From positions 1 to 20,359 of IMG/VR virus record IMGVR_UViG_3300030107_001126: 20,359 bases of DNA. One strand, given 5' to 3'. A model generated the notes under the pieces. That model ran no database searches. It was not told the DNA's origin and was given only the letters and a program-made list of their open reading frames with translations. This DNA comes from a virus. Shown piece after piece: positions 1 to 6,082 of this stretch; the stretch's first letter is position 1, and each line of letters starts with the position of its first letter. The translations under genes and the position numbers were made by a program.

Positions 1-258
1 AGTCGTGCTCTTCATTTCTTCCTTGCTGCTTGGCCCGTCACTTGCATATGGTTTACCGCCATGGGTGTTTCTACAATGGCTTTTAACCTCAACGGATTTA
101 ATTTTAATCAATCCATCACAGATGCAAGTGGAAGAGTCGTCCCTACATGGGCTGACGTATTGAACCGAGCTGACCTCGGTATGGAAGTAATGCATGAGCG
201 TAATGCTCATAATTTCCCGCTCGACTTAGCGGCTAAAGAAGTCACGCCAATCGCTTAA
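1..258 (+). CDS. psbA: Photosystem II D1 protein, C-terminal part (left end cut by window)
   Basis: The frame is open from base 1 and gives 85 residues of D1, starting [20 protein letters not shown], the last transmembrane region and lumenal tail. D1 is the reaction-centre subunit that carries the manganese cluster. Aligned to standard D1 numbering, the cluster ligands of this part are all present: His332, Glu333, His337, Asp342 and Ala344, in the run [17 protein letters not shown]. After Ala344 only eight residues follow (AKEVTPIA), against about 16 in most cyanobacterial D1 precursors, so the extension removed by the CtpA protease is short but present. Phage copies of psbA are known to sustain photosynthesis in infected marine cyanobacteria. 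Position just upstream of capsid genes is usual in cyanopodoviruses. The start lies outside the window. Identity is essentially certain. Confidence 0.98.
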   Translation, partial: SRALHFFLAAWPVTCIWFTAMGVSTMAFNLNGFNFNQSITDASGRVVPTWADVLNRADLGMEVMHERNAHNFPLDLAAKEVTPIA

Positions 259-262
259 CGCC

Positions 263-322
263 ACGTCCGTTCATCCATTTTTATGGACGCATGAAAACCA
301 AGGCATGGAACGGGGCTTTGGT
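263..322 (+). promoter_or_regulatory. Glutamine riboswitch, Downstream-peptide type
   Basis: Three stems around a junction and a pseudoknot can be drawn by hand. P1 pairs CCGTTC (267-272) with GAACGG (308-313). P2 pairs TCCAT (274-278) with ATGGA (283-287) across a TTTT loop. P3 pairs CATG (290-293) with CATG (304-307). The P3 loop ACCAAGG (297-303) pairs with CTTTGGT (316-322) as a 7-bp pseudoknot with one G-U pair. The conserved-looking words CGTTCATCC, GGACGCATG and GGAACGGGG, and their order, match what I recall of the Downstream-peptide RNA, a relative of the glnA RNA. Both classes bind L-glutamine and occur in marine picocyanobacteria and cyanophages, typically before very short genes. 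A 19-codon gene starts 17 bases after the pseudoknot, and its weak ribosome site (AAGG, 328-331) lies six bases beyond it. The fold is seen directly; ligand and regulatory direction are inferred from the family. Confidence 0.85.
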
Positions 323-338
323 AGATTAAGGTATTACT

Positions 339-398
339 ATGACTTTAACCTATCGTGGCGTGAAGTACGTTAAAACTACTCACACAAACTCTAAATAA
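339..398 (+). CDS. 19-residue mini-gene under the riboswitch (MTLTYRGVKY peptide)
   Basis: The peptide is MTLTYRGVKYVKTTHTNSK. The opening LTYRGVKY resembles the N-terminus of small cyanobacterial proteins of the DUF4278 type, which begin with a similar TYRG(V/L)xY motif and are often encoded behind Downstream-peptide riboswitches. An AAGG at 328-331 is correctly spaced for a weak ribosome binding site. It lies directly after the predicted pseudoknot, so folding could change access to it. Four bases separate its stop from the outer membrane protein gene, so the two may be translated in a coupled way. The peptide is much shorter than the cellular relatives and has lost everything after the motif, so it may act as a regulatory peptide or only as a translated leader. 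No biochemical role is known to me. Confidence 0.7.
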   Translation: MTLTYRGVKYVKTTHTNSK

Positions 399-402
399 CT
401 AA

Positions 403-765
403 ATGAAAAAACTTGCACTTGTCCTAGCAACCACTCTTGCTTCTACACCTGCAATGGCTGGACCATATGTAAACGTAGAATCTAACACATCTTACACTGG
501 ATCTGATTATACATCAAGGGCTACCGATCTACATGTAGGTTATGAGAACACACTTGGTTCTTTTGACTGGTATGCACAAGGCGGTAAGACAATCAACGCT
601 GCAGACGGTGTTGACTCTGACTCTAATTGGTCTGGTAAAGTAGGAGGTTCTGTATCTGCTACTGAAAAGCTAGGTATCTATGGTGAAGTAGCCTTCTCAA
701 ATATCTTTGATGAAGATACTGATAACTCATGGGGCACTAAACTAGGTGCTAAGTATAGCTTCTAA
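403..765 (+). CDS. Small secreted outer membrane beta-barrel-like protein
   Basis: Residues 1-20 form a classical Sec signal peptide: MKK, then LALVLATTLA, then an AMA cleavage site before GPYVNVES. The mature part is about 100 residues of alternating hydrophobic and polar positions rich in Gly, Ser, Thr and aromatics. It has short strands such as LHVGYE, FDWYAQGG, WSGKVGGSVS and LGIYGEVAF, separated by Asp/Asn-rich turns. It ends in GAKYSF; a terminal Phe after alternating residues is the usual recognition signal for the outer membrane BAM machinery. Similar small proteins occur near psbA in other cyanophages and are usually annotated as hypothetical or structural. Likely sites are the host outer membrane or periplasm, for example in blocking superinfection like the Lom-type proteins, but this is inference. 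There is no clear Shine-Dalgarno; it follows the mini-gene by four bases. Confidence 0.75.
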   Translation: MKKLALVLATTLASTPAMAGPYVNVESNTSYTGSDYTSRATDLHVGYENTLGSFDWYAQGGKTINAADGVDSDSNWSGKVGGSVSATEKLGIYGEVAFSNIFDEDTDNSWGTKLGAKYSF

Positions 766-908
766 TGGCTCATCAAAGTTCTCAAGCACCAGCTTCTGTA
801 ACTTCTTTTACACCTGAGAAACCTGACACTCTACCGAGTGACAAGCAACCCCCAGGTGTAGATGAGGAGAAGGAATATGAATCCCTTGAAGAAGCTCTTA
901 CAGGTTAA
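765..908 (+). CDS. Small acidic hypothetical protein
   Basis: A 47-codon frame starts at an ATG that shares its A with the stop of the preceding gene (TAATG), a common termination-reinitiation junction. The product begins MAHQSSQAPASVTSFTPEKP and is hydrophilic. It has a Ser/Thr/Pro-rich, probably disordered first half and a strongly acidic end (DEEKEYESLEEALTG). No signal peptide, membrane segment or known domain is visible. Its place one step before the capsid gene, and its acidic disordered nature, would suit a small accessory virion or scaffold-related factor, but nothing in the sequence proves this. The tail of the gene contains the ribosome binding site and start of the following membrane protein gene in another frame. 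Confidence 0.55.
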   Translation: MAHQSSQAPASVTSFTPEKPDTLPSDKQPPGVDEEKEYESLEEALTG

Positions 909-1038
909 TGAATTATGGATAGGGGTCTTCGGACTCCTATTCTTTTTCATCATGGTAGAAGTATTACATACTCATTACCATCATAAGGCAGCACCTCATT
1001 GTGCTTCCAGCGAGCTTAGTTTAGCGGTAAAACTCTAG
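877..1038 (+). CDS. Small single-span membrane protein overlapping a tRNA gene
   Basis: The 53-codon frame starts at an ATG preceded by one of the best Shine-Dalgarno sequences in the window (GAGGAGAAGG, 864-873). It overlaps the preceding gene by 32 bases in a different frame. The product starts MNPLKKLLQVNELWIGVFG and has one hydrophobic span (about residues 14-30, WIGVFGLLFFFIMVEVL). A His-rich patch (HTHYHHK) and a short polar tail follow. The last 29 coding bases, stop included, lie inside the tRNA-Gly gene, so the C-terminal SSELSLAVKL is written in tRNA sequence. Size and topology would fit a holin-like or other envelope-active phage peptide, but there is no family match I recognise and T7-type holins normally sit after the tail fibre. 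The strong ribosome site is the main reason to believe in it. Confidence 0.55.
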   Translation: MNPLKKLLQVNELWIGVFGLLFFFIMVEVLHTHYHHKAAPHCASSELSLAVKL

Positions 1039-1080
1039 CCTTCCAAGCTAGGTTCATCGGTTCGATTCCGATAGCTCGCT
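1010..1080 (+). tRNA. tRNA-Gly (anticodon UCC)
   Basis: A full cloverleaf can be drawn. The acceptor stem pairs GCGAGCT (1010-1016) with AGCTCGC (1073-1079), leaving T1080 as discriminator, as in bacterial glycine tRNAs. The D arm is GTTT-AGCGGTA-AAAC. The anticodon arm is CTAGC-CTTCCAA-GCTAG, with anticodon TCC in a seven-base loop. The T arm is ATCGG-TTCGATT-CCGAT. The 71-base length and the run TAGTTTAGCGGTAAAAC resemble cyanobacterial tRNA-Gly. CCA is not encoded, so the host enzyme must add it. It would read GGA and GGG; the virion genes downstream are rich in Gly and use GGA often. It is embedded between late genes and shares its first 29 bases with the end of an upstream coding frame, so it is probably processed out of the late transcript. 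Confidence 0.95.
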
Positions 1081-1205
1081 TTGGCTTTTGGCCCGGTACG
1101 CCGGATACCCTCTAGCCGTCTAGACGGTGGGATAGACCACAAACTTTTATTTTAATTTGCATGCAAGGGTAAATATACATTCAATACATTTAAAACAATA
1201 AGAAA
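1081..1205 (+). other. Capsid gene leader with GC-rich hairpins and a palindrome
   Basis: This 125-base gap holds no gene. Its first half is distinctly GC-rich in an AT-rich genome and can fold. CCGG (1093-1096) pairs with CCGG (1101-1104) across TACG, and CCGTCTAGACGG (1116-1127) is a perfect 12-base palindrome flanked by CCC (108-110 in the 1000s) and GGG (1129-1131). No T-run follows either, so they are not intrinsic terminators. The second half is AT-rich and contains a second perfect palindrome, TTGCATGCAA (1157-1166), then the capsid start. Reasonable roles are 3' processing of the tRNA, a stabilising 5' end for capsid mRNA, or a phage promoter region comparable to the one before T7 gene 10. 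I could not identify a specific promoter core. Confidence 0.4.
1157..1166. repeat. 10-base perfect palindrome before the capsid gene
   Basis: TTGCATGCAA reads the same on both strands and lies 40 bases before the capsid start codon, in the AT-rich half of the leader. It could be a protein-binding site or part of a promoter. A palindrome of ten bases can also arise by chance, and nothing here identifies a binding protein. Confidence 0.3.
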
Positions 1206-2354
1206 ATGGCTCAACAGTCTACCGCGCATCAAGCGTCGGTAACTATGCCCGGTGCTTCCAATAGCACTGGTGATAGAAGAGCCCTTTACCTCAAGCTGTT
1301 CAGTGGCGAGATGTTTAAAGGGTTCGAATATAATGCAATAGCCAGAGATCTTGTTATGAAGAGAACCCTAAAGAATGGGAAATCTTTACAGTTCATCTAC
1401 ACAGGACACACCAAAGCTGAATTCCATACTCCAGGAAATTCTATCTTGGGTAACTCAGACGGTGCACCTCCTGTTGCAGAGAAGACAATTACTGTTGATG
1501 ATCTACTCATCTCCAGTGCGTTTGTCTATGAGCTAGACGAGACTCTTGCACATTATGAATTGAGAGGAGAGATATCTAAGAAGATTGGATATGCACTTGC
1601 TCAGAAATATGATAGACTAATCTTCCGTGCCGTATCTCGGGGCGCAAGAAAAGCTAGCCCAATTACTAAGGCTAACTTTGTAGAACCAGGTGGTACTCAA
1701 ATTCGTGTTGGTACTACAGCTGATGCTAACGATGCATACAGTGCAACTGGTTTGGTGAACGCATTCTATGATGCTGCAGCCGCACTAGATGAGAAGGGTG
1801 TTAGTTCTGAAGGTCGTGTAGGTGTTCTTAACCCACGTCAGTACTACGAACTAATCCAACAAGTAGGTGAAAACGGCCTAGTTAACAGAGACGAGCAAGG
1901 TACATCCCGTCAAAAGGGTAATGGAATTGTAGAGATCGCTGGTATCAAGGTTTACAAATCTATGAACATACCATTCTTAGGTAGATATGGTACTGCTTAT
2001 AAGCCTTCCTCTGGTAACAATGATGCTTTACATACTAACGTAGAAGATCCTGGTAACACAGGTAGTTTTGTGGCTGAAGAAGTTGAAGATGCACGTAACT
2101 CTGTTACTGGTATCAACAACGAGTACGGTCAGAAATCTAACTATGATAATTCTTGTGGTCTTATCTTCCAGAAAGAAGCTGCTGGAGTTGTAGAAGCAAT
2201 CGGTCCTCAAGTCCAAATTACATCAGGTGATGTTTCCGTGATTTATCAGGGTGACGTTATTCTTGGTAGATTGGCTATGGGTGCTGACTATCTTAACCCA
2301 GCTGCTGCTGTTGAACTGTACGCTGGTACAGCAACTGCACCTGCTGCATTCTAA
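1206..2354 (+). CDS. gp10: Major capsid protein, T7 gp10-like
   Basis: The 382-residue product matches the T7 gp10 / HK97-fold capsid family along its length. Near the N-terminus DRRALYLKLFSGEMFKGFEY corresponds to the T7 segment DKLALFLKVFGGEVLTAF. NGKSLQFIYTGHTKAEFHTPG corresponds to SGKSAQFPVLGRTQAAYLAPG. VDDLLISSAFVYELDETLAHYELRGE corresponds to the T7 gp10 helix containing DGLLTADVLIYDIEDAMNHY. The middle part (NPRQYYELIQQ, IAGIKVYKSMNIP) fits the A-domain region. It is slightly longer than T7 gp10A (345 residues). The ATG follows AATAAGAAA, so the ribosome site is weak. A folded leader precedes it and a strong terminator follows, which sets it apart as its own unit, as in T7. A gp10B-type frameshift product is not evident. 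Confidence 0.97.
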   Translation: MAQQSTAHQASVTMPGASNSTGDRRALYLKLFSGEMFKGFEYNAIARDLVMKRTLKNGKSLQFIYTGHTKAEFHTPGNSILGNSDGAPPVAEKTITVDDLLISSAFVYELDETLAHYELRGEISKKIGYALAQKYDRLIFRAVSRGARKASPITKANFVEPGGTQIRVGTTADANDAYSATGLVNAFYDAAAALDEKGVSSEGRVGVLNPRQYYELIQQVGENGLVNRDEQGTSRQKGNGIVEIAGIKVYKSMNIPFLGRYGTAYKPSSGNNDALHTNVEDPGNTGSFVAEEVEDARNSVTGINNEYGQKSNYDNSCGLIFQKEAAGVVEAIGPQVQITSGDVSVIYQGDVILGRLAMGADYLNPAAAVELYAGTATAPAAF

Positions 2355-2375
2355 CTATATTTTTATACACACACA

Positions 2376-2400
2376 GGGAGGCTTCGGTCTCCCTTTTTTT
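2376..2400 (+). terminator. Intrinsic terminator after the capsid gene
   Basis: GGGAGGC (2376-2382) pairs with GTCTCCC (2387-2393), seven pairs with one G-U, closing a very stable TTCG tetraloop. Seven T residues follow at 2394-2400. It lies 21 bases after the capsid stop and 14 bases before the tail tubular gene. T7 has its late terminator T-phi at the same place, after gene 10, where partial read-through sets capsid mRNA above tail mRNA; the same role is likely here. Confidence 0.93.
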
Positions 2401-2414
2401 ATTCACAAAACTTT

Positions 2415-3026
2415 ATGGCTACCTCGACAATTGACACCGATACCGAACTATCCGCAGTGAACTCAATCTTGGGTAGCATAGGTCAATCTCCAGTAACAAC
2501 TTTAAACTATGAAAACCCAGAAGTAGGTTATATTTATAATATTTTAGCAGAAGTAAATAAAGATGTCCAGAATGAAGGTTGGCATTTTAACACTGAATAC
2601 CATATAGCAACTCTACCTGATGCTGATAAGTACATAACCATACCTAACAATGCATTAAGATATGATATCCATGATGGATTAAAAGATAGATCTAAGGATG
2701 TTGTAATGAGAAATGGTAGATTATATGATTTAGTAAACCATACCGATGAATTTGAAGAGACTCTCTACCTAGACTTGGTGACGCTGTATGCGTTCGAAGA
2801 TCTGCCTAACCCATTCCAACGTTACATAACTTACAGGGCTGCTGTAAGGGCTGCTACCCAGCTTGTATCGAATCCTCAGTTAGCTGCACTATTAAAAGAG
2901 GATGAGTTCAAAGCTAGAGCTGCATGTTTAGAATACGAATGTGACAAAGCAGATCCTTCTTATTTCGGGAATCCGCATGATAGTACCTATACGGCTTACC
3001 AACCATATAATGCACTGAGACGCTAA
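2415..3026 (+). CDS. gp11: Tail tubular protein A / adaptor, T7 gp11-like
   Basis: The product has 203 residues, close to T7 gp11 (196). It shows the family pattern: an N-terminal stretch TELSAVNSILGSIGQSPVTTL, then EVNKDVQNEGWHFNTE, the central NNALRYDIHD and RNGRLYDL, and near the end PNPFQRYITYRAAVRAATQLV. This protein forms the ring between portal and tail nozzle, and tail tube attachment depends on it. The gene begins 14 bases after the capsid terminator, so its message probably comes from read-through. Its stop overlaps the start of the next gene by one base (TAATG at 3024-3028). Confidence 0.95.
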   Translation: MATSTIDTDTELSAVNSILGSIGQSPVTTLNYENPEVGYIYNILAEVNKDVQNEGWHFNTEYHIATLPDADKYITIPNNALRYDIHDGLKDRSKDVVMRNGRLYDLVNHTDEFEETLYLDLVTLYAFEDLPNPFQRYITYRAAVRAATQLVSNPQLAALLKEDEFKARAACLEYECDKADPSYFGNPHDSTYTAYQPYNALRR

Positions 3027-6000
3027 TGGCTAGTATTACACAAACAATACCTAATTATAGTGGAGGTATATCACAACAACCTGATGAAACAAAATTTCCA
3101 GGACAAGTTGTGAAAGCAAAGAATGTATATCCTGATCTAGTTCAGGGTTTAATGAAACGTCCTGGAGGTAAATTTATTGCATCTCTTAGTGATGGTAGTA
3201 AAAATTCTGCAACAAATGGAAGGTGGTTTCATTACTATAGAGATGAAAACGAACAATACATAGGTCAGATATCAACAGCTGGCGTTATAAGAATGTGGAC
3301 TTGTACTGATATTTATGATACAGGTGGTGTCAAACGACATGATGCTGGAGATGAAATGAATGTTCATTACCCTGCAGGTGTATCTAGTGAATCTACAATA
3401 GCTACATACTTAACTCATACGGATGATGAAGATCTACAAACATTAACACTAAATGATTTTACTTATGTAACTAATCGTACTAAGACGGTAGCTATGGCAG
3501 GTACTACAGAAACTGCTAGACCTGCTGAAGCTTATATAGAATTAAAAAAAGTTGCATATGCTAATCAATATGCTCTTAATCTTTTCAATGATACTAGTAC
3601 TACTACTGTCAGTACAGCAACTAGAATTAAAGTTGACCTAGTTAAATCTAGTAATAATTACTGTAGTACTACTGGAGCTATGGTACCTAGAGCTACAAGG
3701 TTATCTTCAACTACTAGATGTGATAGTGATGCTGGTGATAGTAATGATGCTTGGTCTCCTAATGTAGCTACACGGCTTTTTTCTATTTCAGATGGTGCTA
3801 GTATAGTTGATGAACCTGCTATATCTGGAGCATATACTTATACTATTGATGTAAAAGATAGTGGTGGTTCATCCGTTAATAGAGGTGCTGACTTATATTT
3901 TAGAATTGCAACCATAGGTCAATCAGTACCTTATACAACTGGTAGTGGTAGTGATGCAACAACAACTTACCAGACTAGATACACTACTACATTTGATATG
4001 TTATATGGTGGTTCAGGCTGGCAACAAGGTGATTACTTCCATGTATGGATGAGAGATGCTTATTATAAAGTAACTATAGAAGAAATTAGTACAGGTGCAG
4101 TTCAGGCTAATCTTGGATTAATAAGACCTACACCTACTTCCTTTGATACAAAAACAACTGTTACAGCTGAAAGTATTTTAGGTGATTTATATACAGACAT
4201 AATTGCTACTAGTGAATTCACTTCCTCTGAAGTAAAGATTATAGGTAATGGTCTTTATATTACCAATGGTTCAGCTTTCAACGTTACCTCCCCTACAGGT
4301 GAGTTACTTAATGTTATAACTTCTGAATGTAATTCCATTGAAGATTTACCTAGTCAATGTAAACATGGGTATGTAGTTTTAGTTAAAAATAGTTTAGCAA
4401 CAGAAGATGATTATTATGTGAAATTCTTTGGAGAGAATGGTAAAGATGGTCCTGGAGTATGGGAGGAATGTGCAGCCCCTGGACGTACTACAACATTGTC
4501 TCCTAGTACAATGCCTTTACAGATTAAACGTAATTTTGTAAGTAATGCTGTAAGGTTTGATGTAGATCATATTGACTGGGATGCTTGTACCGTAGGTAAT
4601 ACTACTACTGTACCTGAACCTTCTTTTGTAGGACAAAAAATAAACAAGATGGTATTCTTTAGGAATAGAATGGTAATGCTCAGTGATGAGAATGTTATCA
4701 TGTCACAACCTGGAGACTTCTATAATTTCTGGCCTAGATCTGCTATTACATATACTTCTACAGACGTTATAGATTTATCTTGTAGTTCTGAATATCCAGC
4801 TATAGTATATGATGCTATTCAAGTTAACTCTGGTTTAGTTATATTTACTAAGAATCAACAGTTTATGTTGACTACTGACTCAGATGTTTTAAGTCCACAA
4901 ACTGCTAAAATAAACGCTTTAGCAAATTATAACTTTAATCATAAAACTAACCCAATAAACTTAGGTACTACTATAGCTTTCCTTGATAATGCTGGTAAAC
5001 ACTCACGTTTATGGGAAGTTGCGAAGATCTTACGAGAGGGTGAACCTATTGTAATAGATCAAAGTAAAGTTGTAGGTACACTATTTGATAAGGATTTAGA
5101 ATTGGTATCTAACTCTAGAGAGAATGGTGTAATTTTCTTTAGTAAAAAGAATTCTAAAACTTTATATGGTTATAAGTACTTTAATTCTAGTGATAAACGT
5201 TTACAACAAGCGTGGTTTACATGGGAATTAATGGGTGAATTACAACACCATGCTGTATTAGATGATTCGTTATATGTAGTTGTTAGGAATGGTGGTAAGG
5301 ATGTACTGCAAAAGTTTGCTTTAAAATCTAAGAATGATGATGAGCATGAAATAACAGATAATATGAATACAGTATCTGATACTACAGATGATGTAACATA
5401 TAGAATCCATTTAGATAATACTTATTCTGTAGCTTCATCTTCGTTAACTTACGATGCTACTAATAACTGGACTAAGTTTAATTTACCAACAGGATTTAAT
5501 AATAGCTCAGGACAATTATCAGTATTTGTAGTACCGAGCTCTACTGATCTAACATTTCAAGGACGCTCAGAGAATGTATCGACATTTGTAGAAAGTGGAG
5601 TTACTAAGGTTAAACTCCCTGGTAACTGGAAAACTTATGACCCTCAATATGTAGAAGATGGTAGTACAGCTGATGATGTAACACCTGCTAATAATATAAT
5701 ACTTGGTTATCAGTTTGATATGGAGATACAATTCCCTACCATATATTATACCCAACAATCTGGCGATCAATATAGATCATTATTAAATGGGTCTTTAGTT
5801 ATACATAGAGTTAAACTTAATTTAGGTATTAATGGTATGTATACTACTATCTTAGAAAGAATAGGTAAACCAGATTACACTGAAACATGGGAACCTACTT
5901 TAGCTAACCAATATGGAGCTAACAGAGTACAAGTAAATGAATCTCGAACCCAAGTTATACCTACTTATGAGAAGAATAAGAACCTAACTTTAACATTAAA

Positions 6001-6082
6001 ATCCACACACCCTACACCCGCTACATTAAATTCAATGACATGGGAAGGGTCTTATTCAGATCAAAACTATCGTCTTGTCTAA
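3026..6082 (+). CDS. gp12: Tail tubular protein B / nozzle, T7 gp12-like
   Basis: At 1018 residues this is the nozzle protein of the short tail. The N-terminus YSGGISQQPDETKFPGQVV and GLMKRPGGKF match the T7 gp12 start (GGISQQPD, GLQKRPP). PSFVGQKINKMVFFRNRMVM at about 532-551 is the family hallmark, followed by LSDENVIMSQPGDFYNFWP. The end NSMTWEGSYSDQNYRLV matches the T7 terminal CGWEGNY. It is about 220 residues longer than T7 gp12 (794); most of the excess lies before the PSFVG motif, roughly residues 205-375. That part is rich in Ser, Thr and Gly and has Cys-containing stretches. The nozzle extends the DNA channel and binds the fibres. Start overlaps the gp11 stop; the stop overlaps the gp13 start by eight bases. 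Confidence 0.95.
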   Translation: MASITQTIPNYSGGISQQPDETKFPGQVVKAKNVYPDLVQGLMKRPGGKFIASLSDGSKNSATNGRWFHYYRDENEQYIGQISTAGVIRMWTCTDIYDTGGVKRHDAGDEMNVHYPAGVSSESTIATYLTHTDDEDLQTLTLNDFTYVTNRTKTVAMAGTTETARPAEAYIELKKVAYANQYALNLFNDTSTTTVSTATRIKVDLVKSSNNYCSTTGAMVPRATRLSSTTRCDSDAGDSNDAWSPNVATRLFSISDGASIVDEPAISGAYTYTIDVKDSGGSSVNRGADLYFRIATIGQSVPYTTGSGSDATTTYQTRYTTTFDMLYGGSGWQQGDYFHVWMRDAYYKVTIEEISTGAVQANLGLIRPTPTSFDTKTTVTAESILGDLYTDIIATSEFTSSEVKIIGNGLYITNGSAFNVTSPTGELLNVITSECNSIEDLPSQCKHGYVVLVKNSLATEDDYYVKFFGENGKDGPGVWEECAAPGRTTTLSPSTMPLQIKRNFVSNAVRFDVDHIDWDACTVGNTTTVPEPSFVGQKINKMVFFRNRMVMLSDENVIMSQPGDFYNFWPRSAITYTSTDVIDLSCSSEYPAIVYDAIQVNSGLVIFTKNQQFMLTTDSDVLSPQTAKINALANYNFNHKTNPINLGTTIAFLDNAGKHSRLWEVAKILREGEPIVIDQSKVVGTLFDKDLELVSNSRENGVIFFSKKNSKTLYGYKYFNSSDKRLQQAWFTWELMGELQHHAVLDDSLYVVVRNGGKDVLQKFALKSKNDDEHEITDNMNTVSDTTDDVTYRIHLDNTYSVASSSLTYDATNNWTKFNLPTGFNNSSGQLSVFVVPSSTDLTFQGRSENVSTFVESGVTKVKLPGNWKTYDPQYVEDGSTADDVTPANNIILGYQFDMEIQFPTIYYTQQSGDQYRSLLNGSLVIHRVKLNLGINGMYTTILERIGKPDYTETWEPTLANQYGANRVQVNESRTQVIPTYEKNKNLTLTLKSTHPTPATLNSMTWEGSYSDQNYRLV

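Noticed and set aside
291-329. 12-codon frame MKTKAWNGALVD after psbA
   Set aside because: Its start and body coincide with the P3 stem, P1 and pseudoknot of the riboswitch, which explain the sequence better; there is no ribosome site.
305-373. 22-codon frame MERGFGRLRYYYDF... across the riboswitch end
   Set aside because: It overlaps the better supported mini-gene in another frame and has no ribosome site or recognised motif.
1116-1131. Palindrome CCGTCTAGACGG as an intrinsic terminator after the tRNA
   Set aside because: No T-run follows on either strand and the capsid gene begins less than 100 bases on.
2251-2460. Open frame crossing the capsid stop, considered as a gp10B-like frameshift extension
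   Set aside because: No slippery heptamer is visible near the end of the capsid gene, and the frame would read through a strong terminator hairpin into gp11.
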